A DNA stretch of 64,000 nucleotides from Sphingobium aromaticiconvertens. Its GTDB lineage: Bacteria; Pseudomonadota; Alphaproteobacteria; Sphingomonadales; Sphingomonadaceae. This document shows, piece by piece, positions 1 to 8,105 of the stretch (positions within the stretch are counted from its first letter, which is position 1; each line of letters opens with the position of its first letter). The translations under genes and the position numbers were made by a program. Below the pieces are notes generated by a model. That model searched no databases, was not told the DNA's origin, and saw nothing but the letters and a program-made list of their open reading frames with translations. The stretch is from contig NZ_JBANRJ010000001.1 in the NCBI RefSeq assembly GCF_037154075.1, positions 4,955,501-5,019,500 of the forward strand, in the 5' to 3' direction.

Positions 1-2
1 AC

Positions 3-830
3 CGGCGCTGGCTGGAGGAGGTGGGATCGGAGGATAGCTGCGGACGGACCATCTGGGCGCTGGGTGTCGCCGCACGCGACGCGCCGCTGGAAAAGCATCG
101 CCACTGGGCGCGGCTGATGTTCGATCGGACGGCAGGCTCGTTGCTGGACGCGGGTTCGCCACGCGCGCAGGCCTTCCTGATCCTGGGCGCGGCGGCGATG
201 CTGGACGCTGTTCCGGGGCATCGGGTTGCGGAGCAGATCGTCGCGGATTTCGGTCGTAATCTTCTCCACCTGCTGGATGAAGCCCGCCGCCCCGACTGGG
301 CGTGGTTCGAAGCGGTTCTGGCCTATGACAATGCTCGGCTACCGCAAGCGCTGCTGCTGGCGGGCAAGCAGTTGTGCGATATGAAGATGATCGCGCAAGG
401 ACTGGCAACGCTGCAATGGATTGTCACGCGCCAGCAAGCGCCGGAGGGGCATTTCCGCGCCATCGGCACCGAAAGCTTCGGCCGTCCGCACCGCCACCCG
501 CTGCCCTTTGACCAGCAGCCGCTGGAGGCGCAGGCGACGATCGACGCCGCCGCGACCGCCCATGCAATCAGCCGCGACGCGCGCTGGCTGGACGTCGCGG
601 ACAATGCCTATCGCTGGTATCTGGGCCAGAACGACCTGTCGCTGCCGCTGGCGACGCCCGCCGATGGGGGCTGTTATGACGGGTTGACGCCGATGGGGGT
701 CAACGAAAATCAGGGCGCGGAATCGCTTCTCGCGCTGCAACTGGCCTCCTGTGCGATGAACAGGCTTTTCCAGCGCACCGTGATGGTGTCAAAGGGGACT
801 CAGGCGGAAGAGGAACCCCTGTCCGCCTGA
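3..830 (+). CDS. C-terminal part of a glycan-metabolism protein (5' end outside window)
   Basis: The reading frame is open from the window edge (first full codon at 3) to the TGA at 828-830, so the gene starts upstream; a GTG at 21 is internal, because the residues before it (RRWLEE) continue the same protein. The visible 275 residues are Trp- and Ala-rich helices of the alpha/alpha-barrel type, with segments such as SEDSCGRTIWALG and GVNENQGAESLLA. In my knowledge of these families this kind of region occurs at the C-terminus of glycosyltransferase-like proteins encoded just upstream of GH130 genes, as here (gap 19 nt). It probably acts on the same cytoplasmic mannoside/glycan as its neighbour. 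The exact activity cannot be read from this fragment. Confidence 0.75.
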   Translation, partial: RRWLEEVGSEDSCGRTIWALGVAARDAPLEKHRHWARLMFDRTAGSLLDAGSPRAQAFLILGAAAMLDAVPGHRVAEQIVADFGRNLLHLLDEARRPDWAWFEAVLAYDNARLPQALLLAGKQLCDMKMIAQGLATLQWIVTRQQAPEGHFRAIGTESFGRPHRHPLPFDQQPLEAQATIDAAATAHAISRDARWLDVADNAYRWYLGQNDLSLPLATPADGGCYDGLTPMGVNENQGAESLLALQLASCAMNRLFQRTVMVSKGTQAEEEPLSA

Positions 831-849
831 ATGGGTCTGCACCCTAACC

Positions 850-2157
850 GTGGCTGATCGGGATATTGTACCTTTGTCTGATATAGATGCGCTGCCGCTT
901 TACCTGACGGCCAATCCGGCTCGTGTCGTCGTGCGCCCCTTTCACCTTGCCTGGCAGGCCAATGGCGGGGCACCCAGCCGTACCCAGCGAATCACCAATG
1001 CCGTGCTGGCGCTGGACGATGCAGAGGTCGATCAACAGTTGACCCATGTGTTGCGCGATTTCGAGAAACGGCACTGGCAGACGCGGCGCGTCTTCATGAC
1101 CCGGTTCGAAGAGATTTCCGTGTTGCTGAAGCTGGATTGCGACAGCTTGAGCGCCGAACGGAAACAGTTGATCGGCGCCTATTTCTGCCACGAATATAGC
1201 TATTGCGCCGCCGCGCTGATGAACCCCAGCGTGGTGCTGCATCCCGATCAGACGGGAATGAACGGCAGCAGTTGCCGCATCATCCTGTCGCTGCGCGCGG
1301 TGGGGGAAGGGCATATCAGCTCCATCGCCTTTCGCGAGGGTATCATCACCCGCGATGCCCAGTTCCATCTCGCGCCCGAGCCGCCCTTCGCCACCGCCGC
1401 CGACGCCCATGGCGACGAGGATTGCGAACAGGAAGGAGCCGTCACCATCTTCCGCCATCCCGACTCCACTTTGTCGGGCACCGTCATCTTCCCGATCACC
1501 GCCGCGCAGGCCAATGGGCTGGAAGATCTGCGCCTCGTCAAATTCGCGCATGAGGATGGCCGGACCGAGTGGCTGGGCACCTACACCGCCTATAATGGCC
1601 GGCAGATCCAGTCGGAAATGATGCGGACCCGCGACTTTCGCAGCTTCGACATGGTGCCGCTGACGGGCAGCGCCGCGCGTAACAAGGGGATGGCGCTGTT
1701 CCCCCGCAAGGTGAACGGCCGTTACATGATGATCGGGCGGCAGGATGGCGAAAATCTCTACCTGATTGGCTCCGACAGCCTGACGCACTGGGACGAGGGG
1801 GAAAAGATATTGTCGCCCCTATACCCTTGGGAAATCGTCCAGATTGGCAATTGCGGCGCGCCGATCGAGCTTGACGAGGGCTGGCTGCTGCTGACCCACG
1901 GAGTCGGGGCGATGCGCGAATATTCGATCGGCGCGGTGCTGCTGGACAAGGAAAATCCGGCAAAGGTTCTGGCGCGTACCAGCCAGCCCGTGCTGGCCGC
2001 TTCGGAAAATAATCGGGAGGGCTATGTGCCCAATGTCGTCTATACCTGCGGCGCGATGCGGCATGGCGACAATATTTTCCTGCCTTATGGGATCGCCGAC
2101 AGTTCCGTGGCCTTTGCCTTTGTGCCGATCGCCGATATGCTCGCCAAGATGGAATGA
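850..2157 (+). CDS. Glycoside hydrolase family 130 protein (beta-mannoside phosphorylase/hydrolase-like)
   Basis: A 435-residue protein with a GTG start at 850. The beta-propeller pattern of GH130 is visible: NPSVV and NGSSCRIILSLRAVGEG in the first half, EDLRLVKF, GTYTAYNG, KVNGRYMMIGRQDG, then GAPIELDEGWLLLTHG and a final YVPNVVYTCG block. Family members phosphorolyse or hydrolyse beta-1,2- or beta-1,4-mannosides in the cytoplasm or periplasm; no signal peptide is seen, so cytoplasmic. Its length and N-terminal arm fit the longer bacterial subgroup found next to glycosyltransferase-like genes. It follows the partial gene by 19 nt and is probably co-transcribed with it. Whether it is a phosphorylase or a hydrolase cannot be decided by eye. 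Confidence 0.85.
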   Translation: MADRDIVPLSDIDALPLYLTANPARVVVRPFHLAWQANGGAPSRTQRITNAVLALDDAEVDQQLTHVLRDFEKRHWQTRRVFMTRFEEISVLLKLDCDSLSAERKQLIGAYFCHEYSYCAAALMNPSVVLHPDQTGMNGSSCRIILSLRAVGEGHISSIAFREGIITRDAQFHLAPEPPFATAADAHGDEDCEQEGAVTIFRHPDSTLSGTVIFPITAAQANGLEDLRLVKFAHEDGRTEWLGTYTAYNGRQIQSEMMRTRDFRSFDMVPLTGSAARNKGMALFPRKVNGRYMMIGRQDGENLYLIGSDSLTHWDEGEKILSPLYPWEIVQIGNCGAPIELDEGWLLLTHGVGAMREYSIGAVLLDKENPAKVLARTSQPVLAASENNREGYVPNVVYTCGAMRHGDNIFLPYGIADSSVAFAFVPIADMLAKME

Positions 2158-2189
2158 CGAGCTAGCTCGTTGATCGTAAGGGGCTTTGA

Positions 2190-4124
2190 ATGCTGAAGAA
2201 ATGGATCGTCACCACGGCGCTGGTCGCGCCGCTTCTGTCGTTGTCGCCGGTTGACGCTCAGACGGTGCGACAGGTGGGCGCGGCCCGGCTGGAAAATGTG
2301 CCGCCGGTCCCGGCCGACATCGCCGCCGCCGTTCAGCGTTACCAGAACAGCCGCGCCGCCCTGTTCGAGGATTGGCTGCCCGATGGCTCGATGCTGATCG
2401 CCACCCGTTTCGGCGCGACCCAGCAATTGCATCATGTCAAGGCGCCGGGCGCCGCGCGCACGCAACTGACCTTCTATGACGAGCCGGTCGCGACCGCCAA
2501 CAGCATCCCCGGCACCGACCGGTTCGTCCTGACCCGCGATACGGGCGGCGATGAATGGTTCCAGCTTTATGCCAAGGGGTTGACCGGGGAAGCCGTGGCG
2601 CTGACCGAAGGCGGTACAACCCGCAACGCCTCACCGGTGATGAGCCGCGACGGCACGCTGCTGGTCTGGGCGCGCGCAACCAAGGGATCGGGCAGCTACA
2701 GCCTGCTTGCGACCGATCCGACCAAGCCCTCCGCCCCGCGCACGCTCCACAGCGTCGATGGCGCGATTGCGGCGGACGACCTGTCCGACGACAAAACACA
2801 GTTGCTATTTTCCCGTGGTATTTCCAACCGGGAGAGCCAGCTTTTCCTGCTGGATATCGCCAGCGGCAAGGCGACCCGGATCGCGCCAAAGGCCGCAGCC
2901 GCGCGCTACGAAAGCGCGCGCTTCCTGCCTGGTGGCAAATCGATCATCACCATCTCCGATGGCGGCAGCGACACACGTCGCCTGGTCGAGATCGACTTGG
3001 CCAGCGGGCGCGAGACGGTGTTGACGCCGGACCTGAAATGGGACGTCGAATCCTATGATCTCAGCAAAGGCGGCCGGGTGCTGGCCTATGCGGTGAATGA
3101 GGATGGTTTTTCGCGCATCGTCGTGCAGGATCGCATCACCCGCCGGGCCCTGCCGCAGCCGGAGCTGCCGCGCGGCGTGCTGACCGCGCTCAAATTCTCG
3201 CCGGATGGCGGGGCGCTCGCCATCGGCCTCACCAATGCGACCTCGGCGGGCGACGTGTGGAGCTGGGACGTGAATGCGGGCGGCCTCATCCGCTGGACCA
3301 TGTCCGAACTGGGTGAGTTGGACCCGGCGAAGCTCGCCGAACCCACGCTGATCCGCTTCAGGTCGTTCGACGGCCTGTCGGTCCCGGCCTTCGTCTATCG
3401 CCCGCGCGGCGTGGCGGCGGACGCGAAAACGCCGGTCATCATCGACATTCATGGCGGGCCAGAGGCGCAGACGCGCCCCATCTGGAACTATGGCGCGCAA
3501 TATTTCGCGGATATACTGGGCGCGACGGTGATCCTGCCCAATGTGCGGGGCAGCGACGGCTATGGCAAACGCTATCTGAACCTCGATAACGCCGAAAAGC
3601 GCGAGGACAGCGTCAAGGATATCGGCGCGCTGATCGACTGGGTGGGCACGCAGCCGGACATGGATGCCGCGAAGGTCGCGGTCTATGGCCAGTCCTATGG
3701 TGGCTATATGTCGCTGGCCGTCATGACCCATTATTCCGACCGGCTGGTCGGCGGGGTTGAACGTTATGGCATCAGCGACTGGATGTCGTTCCTCAACAAT
3801 ACAGAGGCCTATCGCCGCGACAATCGCCGCGCCGAATATGGGGACGAGCGTGATCCGAAGATGAAGGCGGTGTTCGCGAAAATCTCGCCCATGGCCAATG
3901 TAGGCAAAATCACCAAACCGATGCTGGTGATGCAGGGCGCGAACGATCCCCGCGTGCCGCAGTCCGAATCCGATCAGGTGGTGGCAAAGCTGCGCGCGGG
4001 TGGGGTCGAGGCCTGGTATGTGCTGTTCGCCGATGAAGGCCATGGTTTCATGAAGAAACCCAACAACGACCTGCGCCGCGAGGTGGAGACGCTGTTCCTC
4101 AAAAAGCTGTTCGAGGGGAAGTAA
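2190..4124 (+). CDS. S9 family prolyl oligopeptidase / acylaminoacyl-peptidase, exported
   Basis: A 644-residue serine peptidase. Residues 1-23 form a signal peptide (basic MLKKW, hydrophobic core, then VDAQ). Residues about 60-370 show beta-propeller repeats (SPDGGALAIG-type strands), and the C-terminal alpha/beta-hydrolase domain carries the nucleophile in GQSYGGYMS (Ser502), Asp586 in GANDPRVP and His618 in DEGHGFM. HGGPEAQT is the oxyanion-hole region. Such enzymes cleave short peptides or acyl-amino acids, here probably in the periplasm. The gene starts 32 nt after the GH130 gene; it may share its transcript but has its own upstream region. Specificity (dipeptidyl versus acylaminoacyl) is not determined. 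Confidence 0.93.
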   Translation: MLKKWIVTTALVAPLLSLSPVDAQTVRQVGAARLENVPPVPADIAAAVQRYQNSRAALFEDWLPDGSMLIATRFGATQQLHHVKAPGAARTQLTFYDEPVATANSIPGTDRFVLTRDTGGDEWFQLYAKGLTGEAVALTEGGTTRNASPVMSRDGTLLVWARATKGSGSYSLLATDPTKPSAPRTLHSVDGAIAADDLSDDKTQLLFSRGISNRESQLFLLDIASGKATRIAPKAAAARYESARFLPGGKSIITISDGGSDTRRLVEIDLASGRETVLTPDLKWDVESYDLSKGGRVLAYAVNEDGFSRIVVQDRITRRALPQPELPRGVLTALKFSPDGGALAIGLTNATSAGDVWSWDVNAGGLIRWTMSELGELDPAKLAEPTLIRFRSFDGLSVPAFVYRPRGVAADAKTPVIIDIHGGPEAQTRPIWNYGAQYFADILGATVILPNVRGSDGYGKRYLNLDNAEKREDSVKDIGALIDWVGTQPDMDAAKVAVYGQSYGGYMSLAVMTHYSDRLVGGVERYGISDWMSFLNNTEAYRRDNRRAEYGDERDPKMKAVFAKISPMANVGKITKPMLVMQGANDPRVPQSESDQVVAKLRAGGVEAWYVLFADEGHGFMKKPNNDLRREVETLFLKKLFEGK

Positions 4125-4135
4125 GGCGCGCGCGC

Positions 4136-4151
4136 GTTACAGTTTGCGACA
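4136..4151 (+). promoter_or_regulatory. Candidate OmpR-family response-regulator site upstream of the EF-hand gene
   Basis: GTTACA and GCGACA lie 10 bp apart on the same face of the helix, the spacing used by winged-helix OmpR-type regulators. A related TTTGCG-GACA segment recurs near 4174-4184. The site is upstream of the EF-hand gene and of the two-component genes that follow, so autoregulation is plausible. Inference only. Confidence 0.3.
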
Positions 4152-4268
4152 TTTTTTGGGGTGACGTGACAAATTTGCGGGACAAGGTGGGTCGATAAGG
4201 CGTTCATGGATGACGAAGGCGGCAGCGCCCGGAGCATTCAACCCTTTAAGAGACACTGGAGTTTGACG

Positions 4269-4919
4269 ATGATCCGCAAGTTCATGACCACGGTGGCCCT
4301 CGGTTCGCTGTTCGTCGGCGGTCTGGCCGCCTCGCACCTCGCCTTTGCCCAGGCTGACGCGCCCCAGCGGCGCCTGGACCGGGTTGGGCCGATGGCGATG
4401 GCCGATGCCAACAAGGACGGCAATCTGACCCGCGCCGAACTGACCCAGGCGCTCACCGCGCGCTTTGCCAGGATGGACAGCAACGGCGACGGCAAGGTGA
4501 CGAAGGAAGAGCGCGCAGCGCAGCGCACCGCGCGCCTCGACGCCCGCTTCACCAGCCTCGACGCCGACAAAAATGGCCAGATCAGCAAAGCGGAGTTCAC
4601 CGCAGGCCATGACAGGCCTGATGGCAAGGACGGCGATCAGGCCAGGCGCGGCGATCGTCGCGGTGGTCCCGATGGCGGGCGCCATATGCGTGGTCCGGGC
4701 GGCGGCAGGATGGGCATGATGGGCGGCGGCATGGGCGGTCGCGCCGATGCCGACAAGGATGGCACACTGACCCGCGAGGAATTTATGGCCGGACCGCTCG
4801 CCATGTTCGACAAGGCCGATGCCAACAAGGACGGCACCGTCACCGCCGCCGAACAGCAGGCCGTTCGCGCAACGATGCGCGACGGCTGGAAGGCGCGGCA
4901 GGCCGAAGCGCAGAAATAA
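4269..4919 (+). CDS. Exported EF-hand calcium-binding protein, five EF loops
   Basis: A 216-residue protein. The ATG at 4269 is preferred over one at 4206 because it has GGAG about 8 nt upstream and begins directly with a signal peptide (MIRKFMTTVALG...AFAQ, residues 1-28). Five EF-hand loops with D-x-[DN]-x-[DN]-G spacing start near residues 46, 70, 98, 160 and 184; a Gly/Met/Arg-rich linker at about 127-158 separates the third and fourth. The protein is probably a periplasmic Ca2+ binder. It lies 147 nt upstream of a response regulator/histidine kinase pair in the same direction, which suggests it is the target or sensor accessory of that system. Its target is unknown. Confidence 0.9.
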   Translation: MIRKFMTTVALGSLFVGGLAASHLAFAQADAPQRRLDRVGPMAMADANKDGNLTRAELTQALTARFARMDSNGDGKVTKEERAAQRTARLDARFTSLDADKNGQISKAEFTAGHDRPDGKDGDQARRGDRRGGPDGGRHMRGPGGGRMGMMGGGMGGRADADKDGTLTREEFMAGPLAMFDKADANKDGTVTAAEQQAVRATMRDGWKARQAEAQK

Positions 4920-4936
4920 AGATGCAGATGATGGCT

Positions 4937-4973
4937 ACGCGGCGGGGTTCCCCCTTTACCCTGCCCGCCGCGT
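4937..4973 (+). terminator. Hairpin after the EF-hand gene (no U-tract)
   Basis: A 10-bp perfect stem (ACGCGGCGGG paired with CCCGCCGCGT) with a 17-nt pyrimidine-rich loop begins 17 nt after the EF-hand stop codon. There is no T-run, so it may be a 3'-end stabiliser or Rho-linked site rather than an intrinsic terminator. Confidence 0.45.
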
Positions 4974-4986
4974 GGCCGTCTCCCCC

Positions 4987-5034
4987 GGAAGGGCGGAAGC
5001 CTGGTTCCCCCCCCCTGACAGGCTTTCGCCCTTC
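4987..5034 (+). other. Second long hairpin, in the leader of the response-regulator gene
   Basis: A 17-bp stem with one G-T wobble pairs 4987-5003 (GGAAGGGCGGAAGCCTG) with 5018-5034; the 14-nt loop contains eight C. It ends 32 nt before the response-regulator ATG. With the hairpin at 4937 it forms a tandem structured spacer that could set the ratio between the EF-hand and regulator messages. Confidence 0.45.
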
Positions 5035-5066
5035 CCCCCCGGATGAACCCGTGACAAGACAGTGAC

Positions 5067-5786
5067 ATGAGCGAACGCCCCCACCTGCTGCTCGTCGACG
5101 ACGAGCGTTCGATCCGCGAGCCGCTGGCGCAATATCTTGTGCGGAACGGTTTTCGCGTTACCGCCGTTGACAGCGCGGCGGAGGCACGGATACGCCTGAA
5201 CGCCAATGCCATCGACATGGTGGTTCTGGACATCATGATGCCCGGCGAGGACGGGCTTTCGCTCTGCCGCTTCATCCGTGAAACCAGCGAAATTCCGGTC
5301 ATCCTGCTGACCGCCCGGTCGGAGGAGACGGACCGGATCGTGGGGCTGGAGATGGGCGCGGACGACTATGTGCTCAAGCCCTTTTCCCCACGCGAACTGG
5401 TGGCCCGGATCAAGGTGATATTCCGCCGCGTGGCCACCGGTGGGCAGCGCGTGACCGCGCCCGATGGGGCAACCTATAGTTTTGCAGGCTGGCTGCTCAA
5501 ATCACAGGAACGCACGCTGGTCGACAGCGAGGGCGTGTCGCTGCCGCTCTCGACCGCCGAATATAATCTGATGCTCGCCTTTGCGACGCGGCCCAATCAG
5601 GTGCTCAGCCGCGACCAGTTGCTCGACATCACCCAGGGGCGGGAGGCCAACGCCTTCGACCGGGCGATCGACAACCAGATCAGCCGCCTGCGCAAAAAGA
5701 TCGAGCCGGACCCCAAGACCCCGACCCTGATCAAGACCGTGTGGGGCGGCGGCTACACTTTGTCCGCCGAGGTTCGCAAACTGTGA
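5067..5786 (+). CDS. OmpR/PhoB-family response regulator
   Basis: A 239-residue two-domain regulator. The receiver (1-120) has the acidic pair D11-D12, phospho-acceptor D55 in VVLDIMMPG, the TAR switch residue region at 82-84 and K104 in VLKPF. The C-terminal winged helix (about 135-235) shows LSTAEYNLM, RDQLLD and the recognition/wing segment NQISRLRKK...IKTVWGGGYTL. It would bind DNA as a phosphorylated dimer. The histidine kinase start codon overlaps its stop, so the two are translated together. The upstream neighbour is the EF-hand gene, and a direct repeat at 4136 is a candidate target. Confidence 0.95.
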   Translation: MSERPHLLLVDDERSIREPLAQYLVRNGFRVTAVDSAAEARIRLNANAIDMVVLDIMMPGEDGLSLCRFIRETSEIPVILLTARSEETDRIVGLEMGADDYVLKPFSPRELVARIKVIFRRVATGGQRVTAPDGATYSFAGWLLKSQERTLVDSEGVSLPLSTAEYNLMLAFATRPNQVLSRDQLLDITQGREANAFDRAIDNQISRLRKKIEPDPKTPTLIKTVWGGGYTLSAEVRKL

Positions 5787-7144
5787 AGCGCCCGCGTCTG
5801 TGGCCGCAGAGCCTGGTCGGGCAGATCATCCTGCTGGTCGCGCTGGCGCTGTTTCTGGCGCAGGCGATCAACTTCGTGCTGCTGCTGCGGGAGCGCAACC
5901 GGTTGCAACTCACGGCGCAGACCGCGCCTGCGGTGTTTCGGATCGTCGATTCGCTGGACAACCGCACCGATCGTCCCGACCGTCGCGGCGACGATCGGCG
6001 GCGGGTGCGCTTTGCCGATAGTGCCCCCAGCCTGCGCGGCGTGGCGCGGCCCGACATCGAACGGCGCGCGGCCGACATGTTTCAGGACATCGGCCTTGTC
6101 GTGCATAGCATTCGCGCGGCGGAAGACAGCCAGCTCCAGCCGCTGCGCCGGTGGGAGCAGGTACGCCTGCGCGCCAGTGGCGAACAACCGCAGCGGCATC
6201 GCGCGCGCCGCCTGACGATGGCGGCCGAATATGCGCCGGGCAAATGGGCCGTCACGGAAACGCGGAGCGGCGACAAGCCGCCACGCATGGGCGGGTGGCT
6301 ACTCTGGCAGACGCTGATCCTCTACGTGATCGTACTCGCCCCGTTACTTTGGGTCGGGCGGCGTCTCGCGCGCCCGCTCAAGCAATTGACCGGCTCCGCC
6401 CAGCAATTCGCGCGAACGGGTGCCGCCGATCCGGTGGATGAGCGCGGGCCGGGCGATGTGCGCGAACTGACGATGGCCTTCAACGCCATGCGCGGCCGAA
6501 TCGTCGCCATGCTGGATGAAAAGGACAGGATGCTGGGTGCGATCGGGCATGATTTACGAACCCCGCTGGCCTCGTTGCGCGTCCGCACTGAATCGGTCGA
6601 GGATGAAGGCGAGCGCGCCCGCATGTCCGAGACGATCGAGGAAATGAACCGGATGCTGGATGACATATTGTCGCTGGCGCGGGCCGGGCGCAGCATGGAG
6701 CCAGTGCAGAAGGTCGACCTTTTCTCACTCGCCGATGCGGTGGTCGATGATTTCATCGAGCTGGGATCGCCGGTCGACATGATCGAAAGTGGCCGGGTAG
6801 TAGGATCGTTGCGCCCCCAGCTAATCCGCCGCGCGCTCCGCAACCTCATTGAAAACGCCGTCGTCTATGGCGAGCGCGCCCATGTGTCCGTCGCGCAGGA
6901 AACAGGCGCGGTGCGCATCATCGTCGCCGACGACGGGCCGGGCATTGCCGAGGATCGGATGGAGGAGATGATGGAACCCTTCACCCGCCTCGAAGGCTCC
7001 CGCAACCGCGAAACCGGCGGCGCGGGCCTAGGCCTTGCACTGGTCCGCGCGATCATGGCGGAACATGGCGGCACACTGCGCCTCGCAAACCGAGCAGAAG
7101 GTGGGCTGGAGGCGAGTCTGGTGCTGCCGATCGAGGGGCATTAG
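5783..7144 (+). CDS. Sensor histidine kinase (HAMP, HisKA, HATPase)
   Basis: A 453-residue membrane kinase. I place the start at GTG 5783, which overlaps the regulator's stop (GTGA) and is followed directly by a membrane helix (about 11-35); an in-frame codon at 5741 would sit well inside the regulator gene. A basic periplasmic domain (about 40-170, rich in Arg/Asp) leads to a second helix (172-192), a HAMP linker, the H-box GAIGHDLRTPLASLR (His256), the N-box RNLIENAV, the G1 box DDGPGIAE and the G2 box GAGLGLALV. It should phosphorylate the upstream regulator. The signal sensed is unknown; a divalent cation is a reasonable guess from the EF-hand neighbour. Confidence 0.94.
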   Translation: MKRPRLWPQSLVGQIILLVALALFLAQAINFVLLLRERNRLQLTAQTAPAVFRIVDSLDNRTDRPDRRGDDRRRVRFADSAPSLRGVARPDIERRAADMFQDIGLVVHSIRAAEDSQLQPLRRWEQVRLRASGEQPQRHRARRLTMAAEYAPGKWAVTETRSGDKPPRMGGWLLWQTLILYVIVLAPLLWVGRRLARPLKQLTGSAQQFARTGAADPVDERGPGDVRELTMAFNAMRGRIVAMLDEKDRMLGAIGHDLRTPLASLRVRTESVEDEGERARMSETIEEMNRMLDDILSLARAGRSMEPVQKVDLFSLADAVVDDFIELGSPVDMIESGRVVGSLRPQLIRRALRNLIENAVVYGERAHVSVAQETGAVRIIVADDGPGIAEDRMEEMMEPFTRLEGSRNRETGGAGLGLALVRAIMAEHGGTLRLANRAEGGLEASLVLPIEGH

Positions 7145-7199
7145 CTTGCCTTGCGCGATTCCCGTAGCGCCCCCCCCAAAAAAATGAAAAGACCGTCAG

Positions 7200-7721
7200 C
7201 TATTTCTTCAGCGGGAACTGTCCAAGATAGTCGACCTTACCAATCGCCACGCCCTTCATGCGCAGGATGTCGTATGCCGTGGCGACATGAAAATAAAAGT
7301 TCGGGATTGAAAAGGTCAGCAGAAACCCCTCCGCCAGGAAATCGGCATGATAGGCTTTGATTTCGAACCGCATCGGGTGCCCTTCAAAGCTATTAATCTC
7401 TTCCGGGTCCAAACCGGCCAGAACGTCTCGTGCGTCATCAACTTTTTCGGCAAGGGCGGCGAAGGTTTCACCCGGCGGCGTCATGTCCGGCGAGAACAGG
7501 CCCTTCCGTACGCCTTCAAGAGCACCCAGCGAGTGCACGACGGTCGATTTTACTTGGTAGGCAAACGGTAGCATGTCGGGAGCCAGATGCGCCTGAAGCA
7601 TGTTTTCGTTGGCAATCCCCTGTGCCGCGCAATGGGCTTCCGCTTTGTCCAGCAGCGCGCGAACATTTCCCAGCATTTTTTGAAAAGGCGGCACCACGGC
7701 TGCATATAGCGTCAGGGACAT
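7200..7721 (-). CDS. DUF1993 domain-containing protein
   Basis: A 173-residue cytoplasmic protein matching the DUF1993 pattern: N-terminal MSLTLYAAVVPPFQKML, the central FAYQVKSTVVHSLG, and the C-terminal FEIKAYHADFLAEGFLLTFSIPNFYFHVATAYDILR. The conserved His and Asp residues in helices resemble the DinB-like four-helix fold. No enzyme activity is established for the family. It is transcribed alone, convergent with the histidine kinase gene (55-nt gap that contains no hairpin I can see). Confidence 0.85.
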   Translation of the reverse strand: MSLTLYAAVVPPFQKMLGNVRALLDKAEAHCAAQGIANENMLQAHLAPDMLPFAYQVKSTVVHSLGALEGVRKGLFSPDMTPPGETFAALAEKVDDARDVLAGLDPEEINSFEGHPMRFEIKAYHADFLAEGFLLTFSIPNFYFHVATAYDILRMKGVAIGKVDYLGQFPLKK

Positions 7722-8105
7722 CTACAATCTCTCTCTGTTGTTCAGGTATATGGACATAGCGCCATATCGGCGTGAAGTTCCAGATGATGTGAAATGGTCC
7801 CCTTCGGTGATTGGCGGGTACCCCTCTACGATCCGGGCTTGCGGACAGCGGACCTGATACCCGCGCCCAATATACCCTGCCCAACCACTCGCATTTCCTG
7901 TTTCATGGCTTGCGGGTTTGCCGCCCTCGTTCGTCTCTCTTGCCGGGGCCGCTGATACTTTGCCCTGTCGCTTTACCGTTCTGCCGAAGAAGAGGCATCG
8001 AGTCCGCACCATGCTCAACCGAAAAATGTTCCTCGCCTTGCCCCGTACAGGCGCGCGCCCCAGCATCGTCCCCGGCGCACGGTCGCCGATGAAAGGGGCT
8101 GTGTG
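7722..8105. other. Gene-free stretch between divergent DUF1993 and TauE-type genes
   Basis: 384 bases hold the two divergent promoters. The part next to the DUF1993 gene (7722-7800) is AT-richer and the likeliest promoter region. An open frame that ends by overlapping the transporter ATG (7918-8106, with an internal ATG near 8011) has no convincing ribosome site or protein signature. I see no riboswitch or repeat. Confidence 0.5.

Noticed and set aside
5741..5782. Earlier in-frame start for the histidine kinase
   Set aside because: It would overlap the regulator gene by 46 nt and adds no membrane or family sequence; GTG 5783 gives stop-start coupling.
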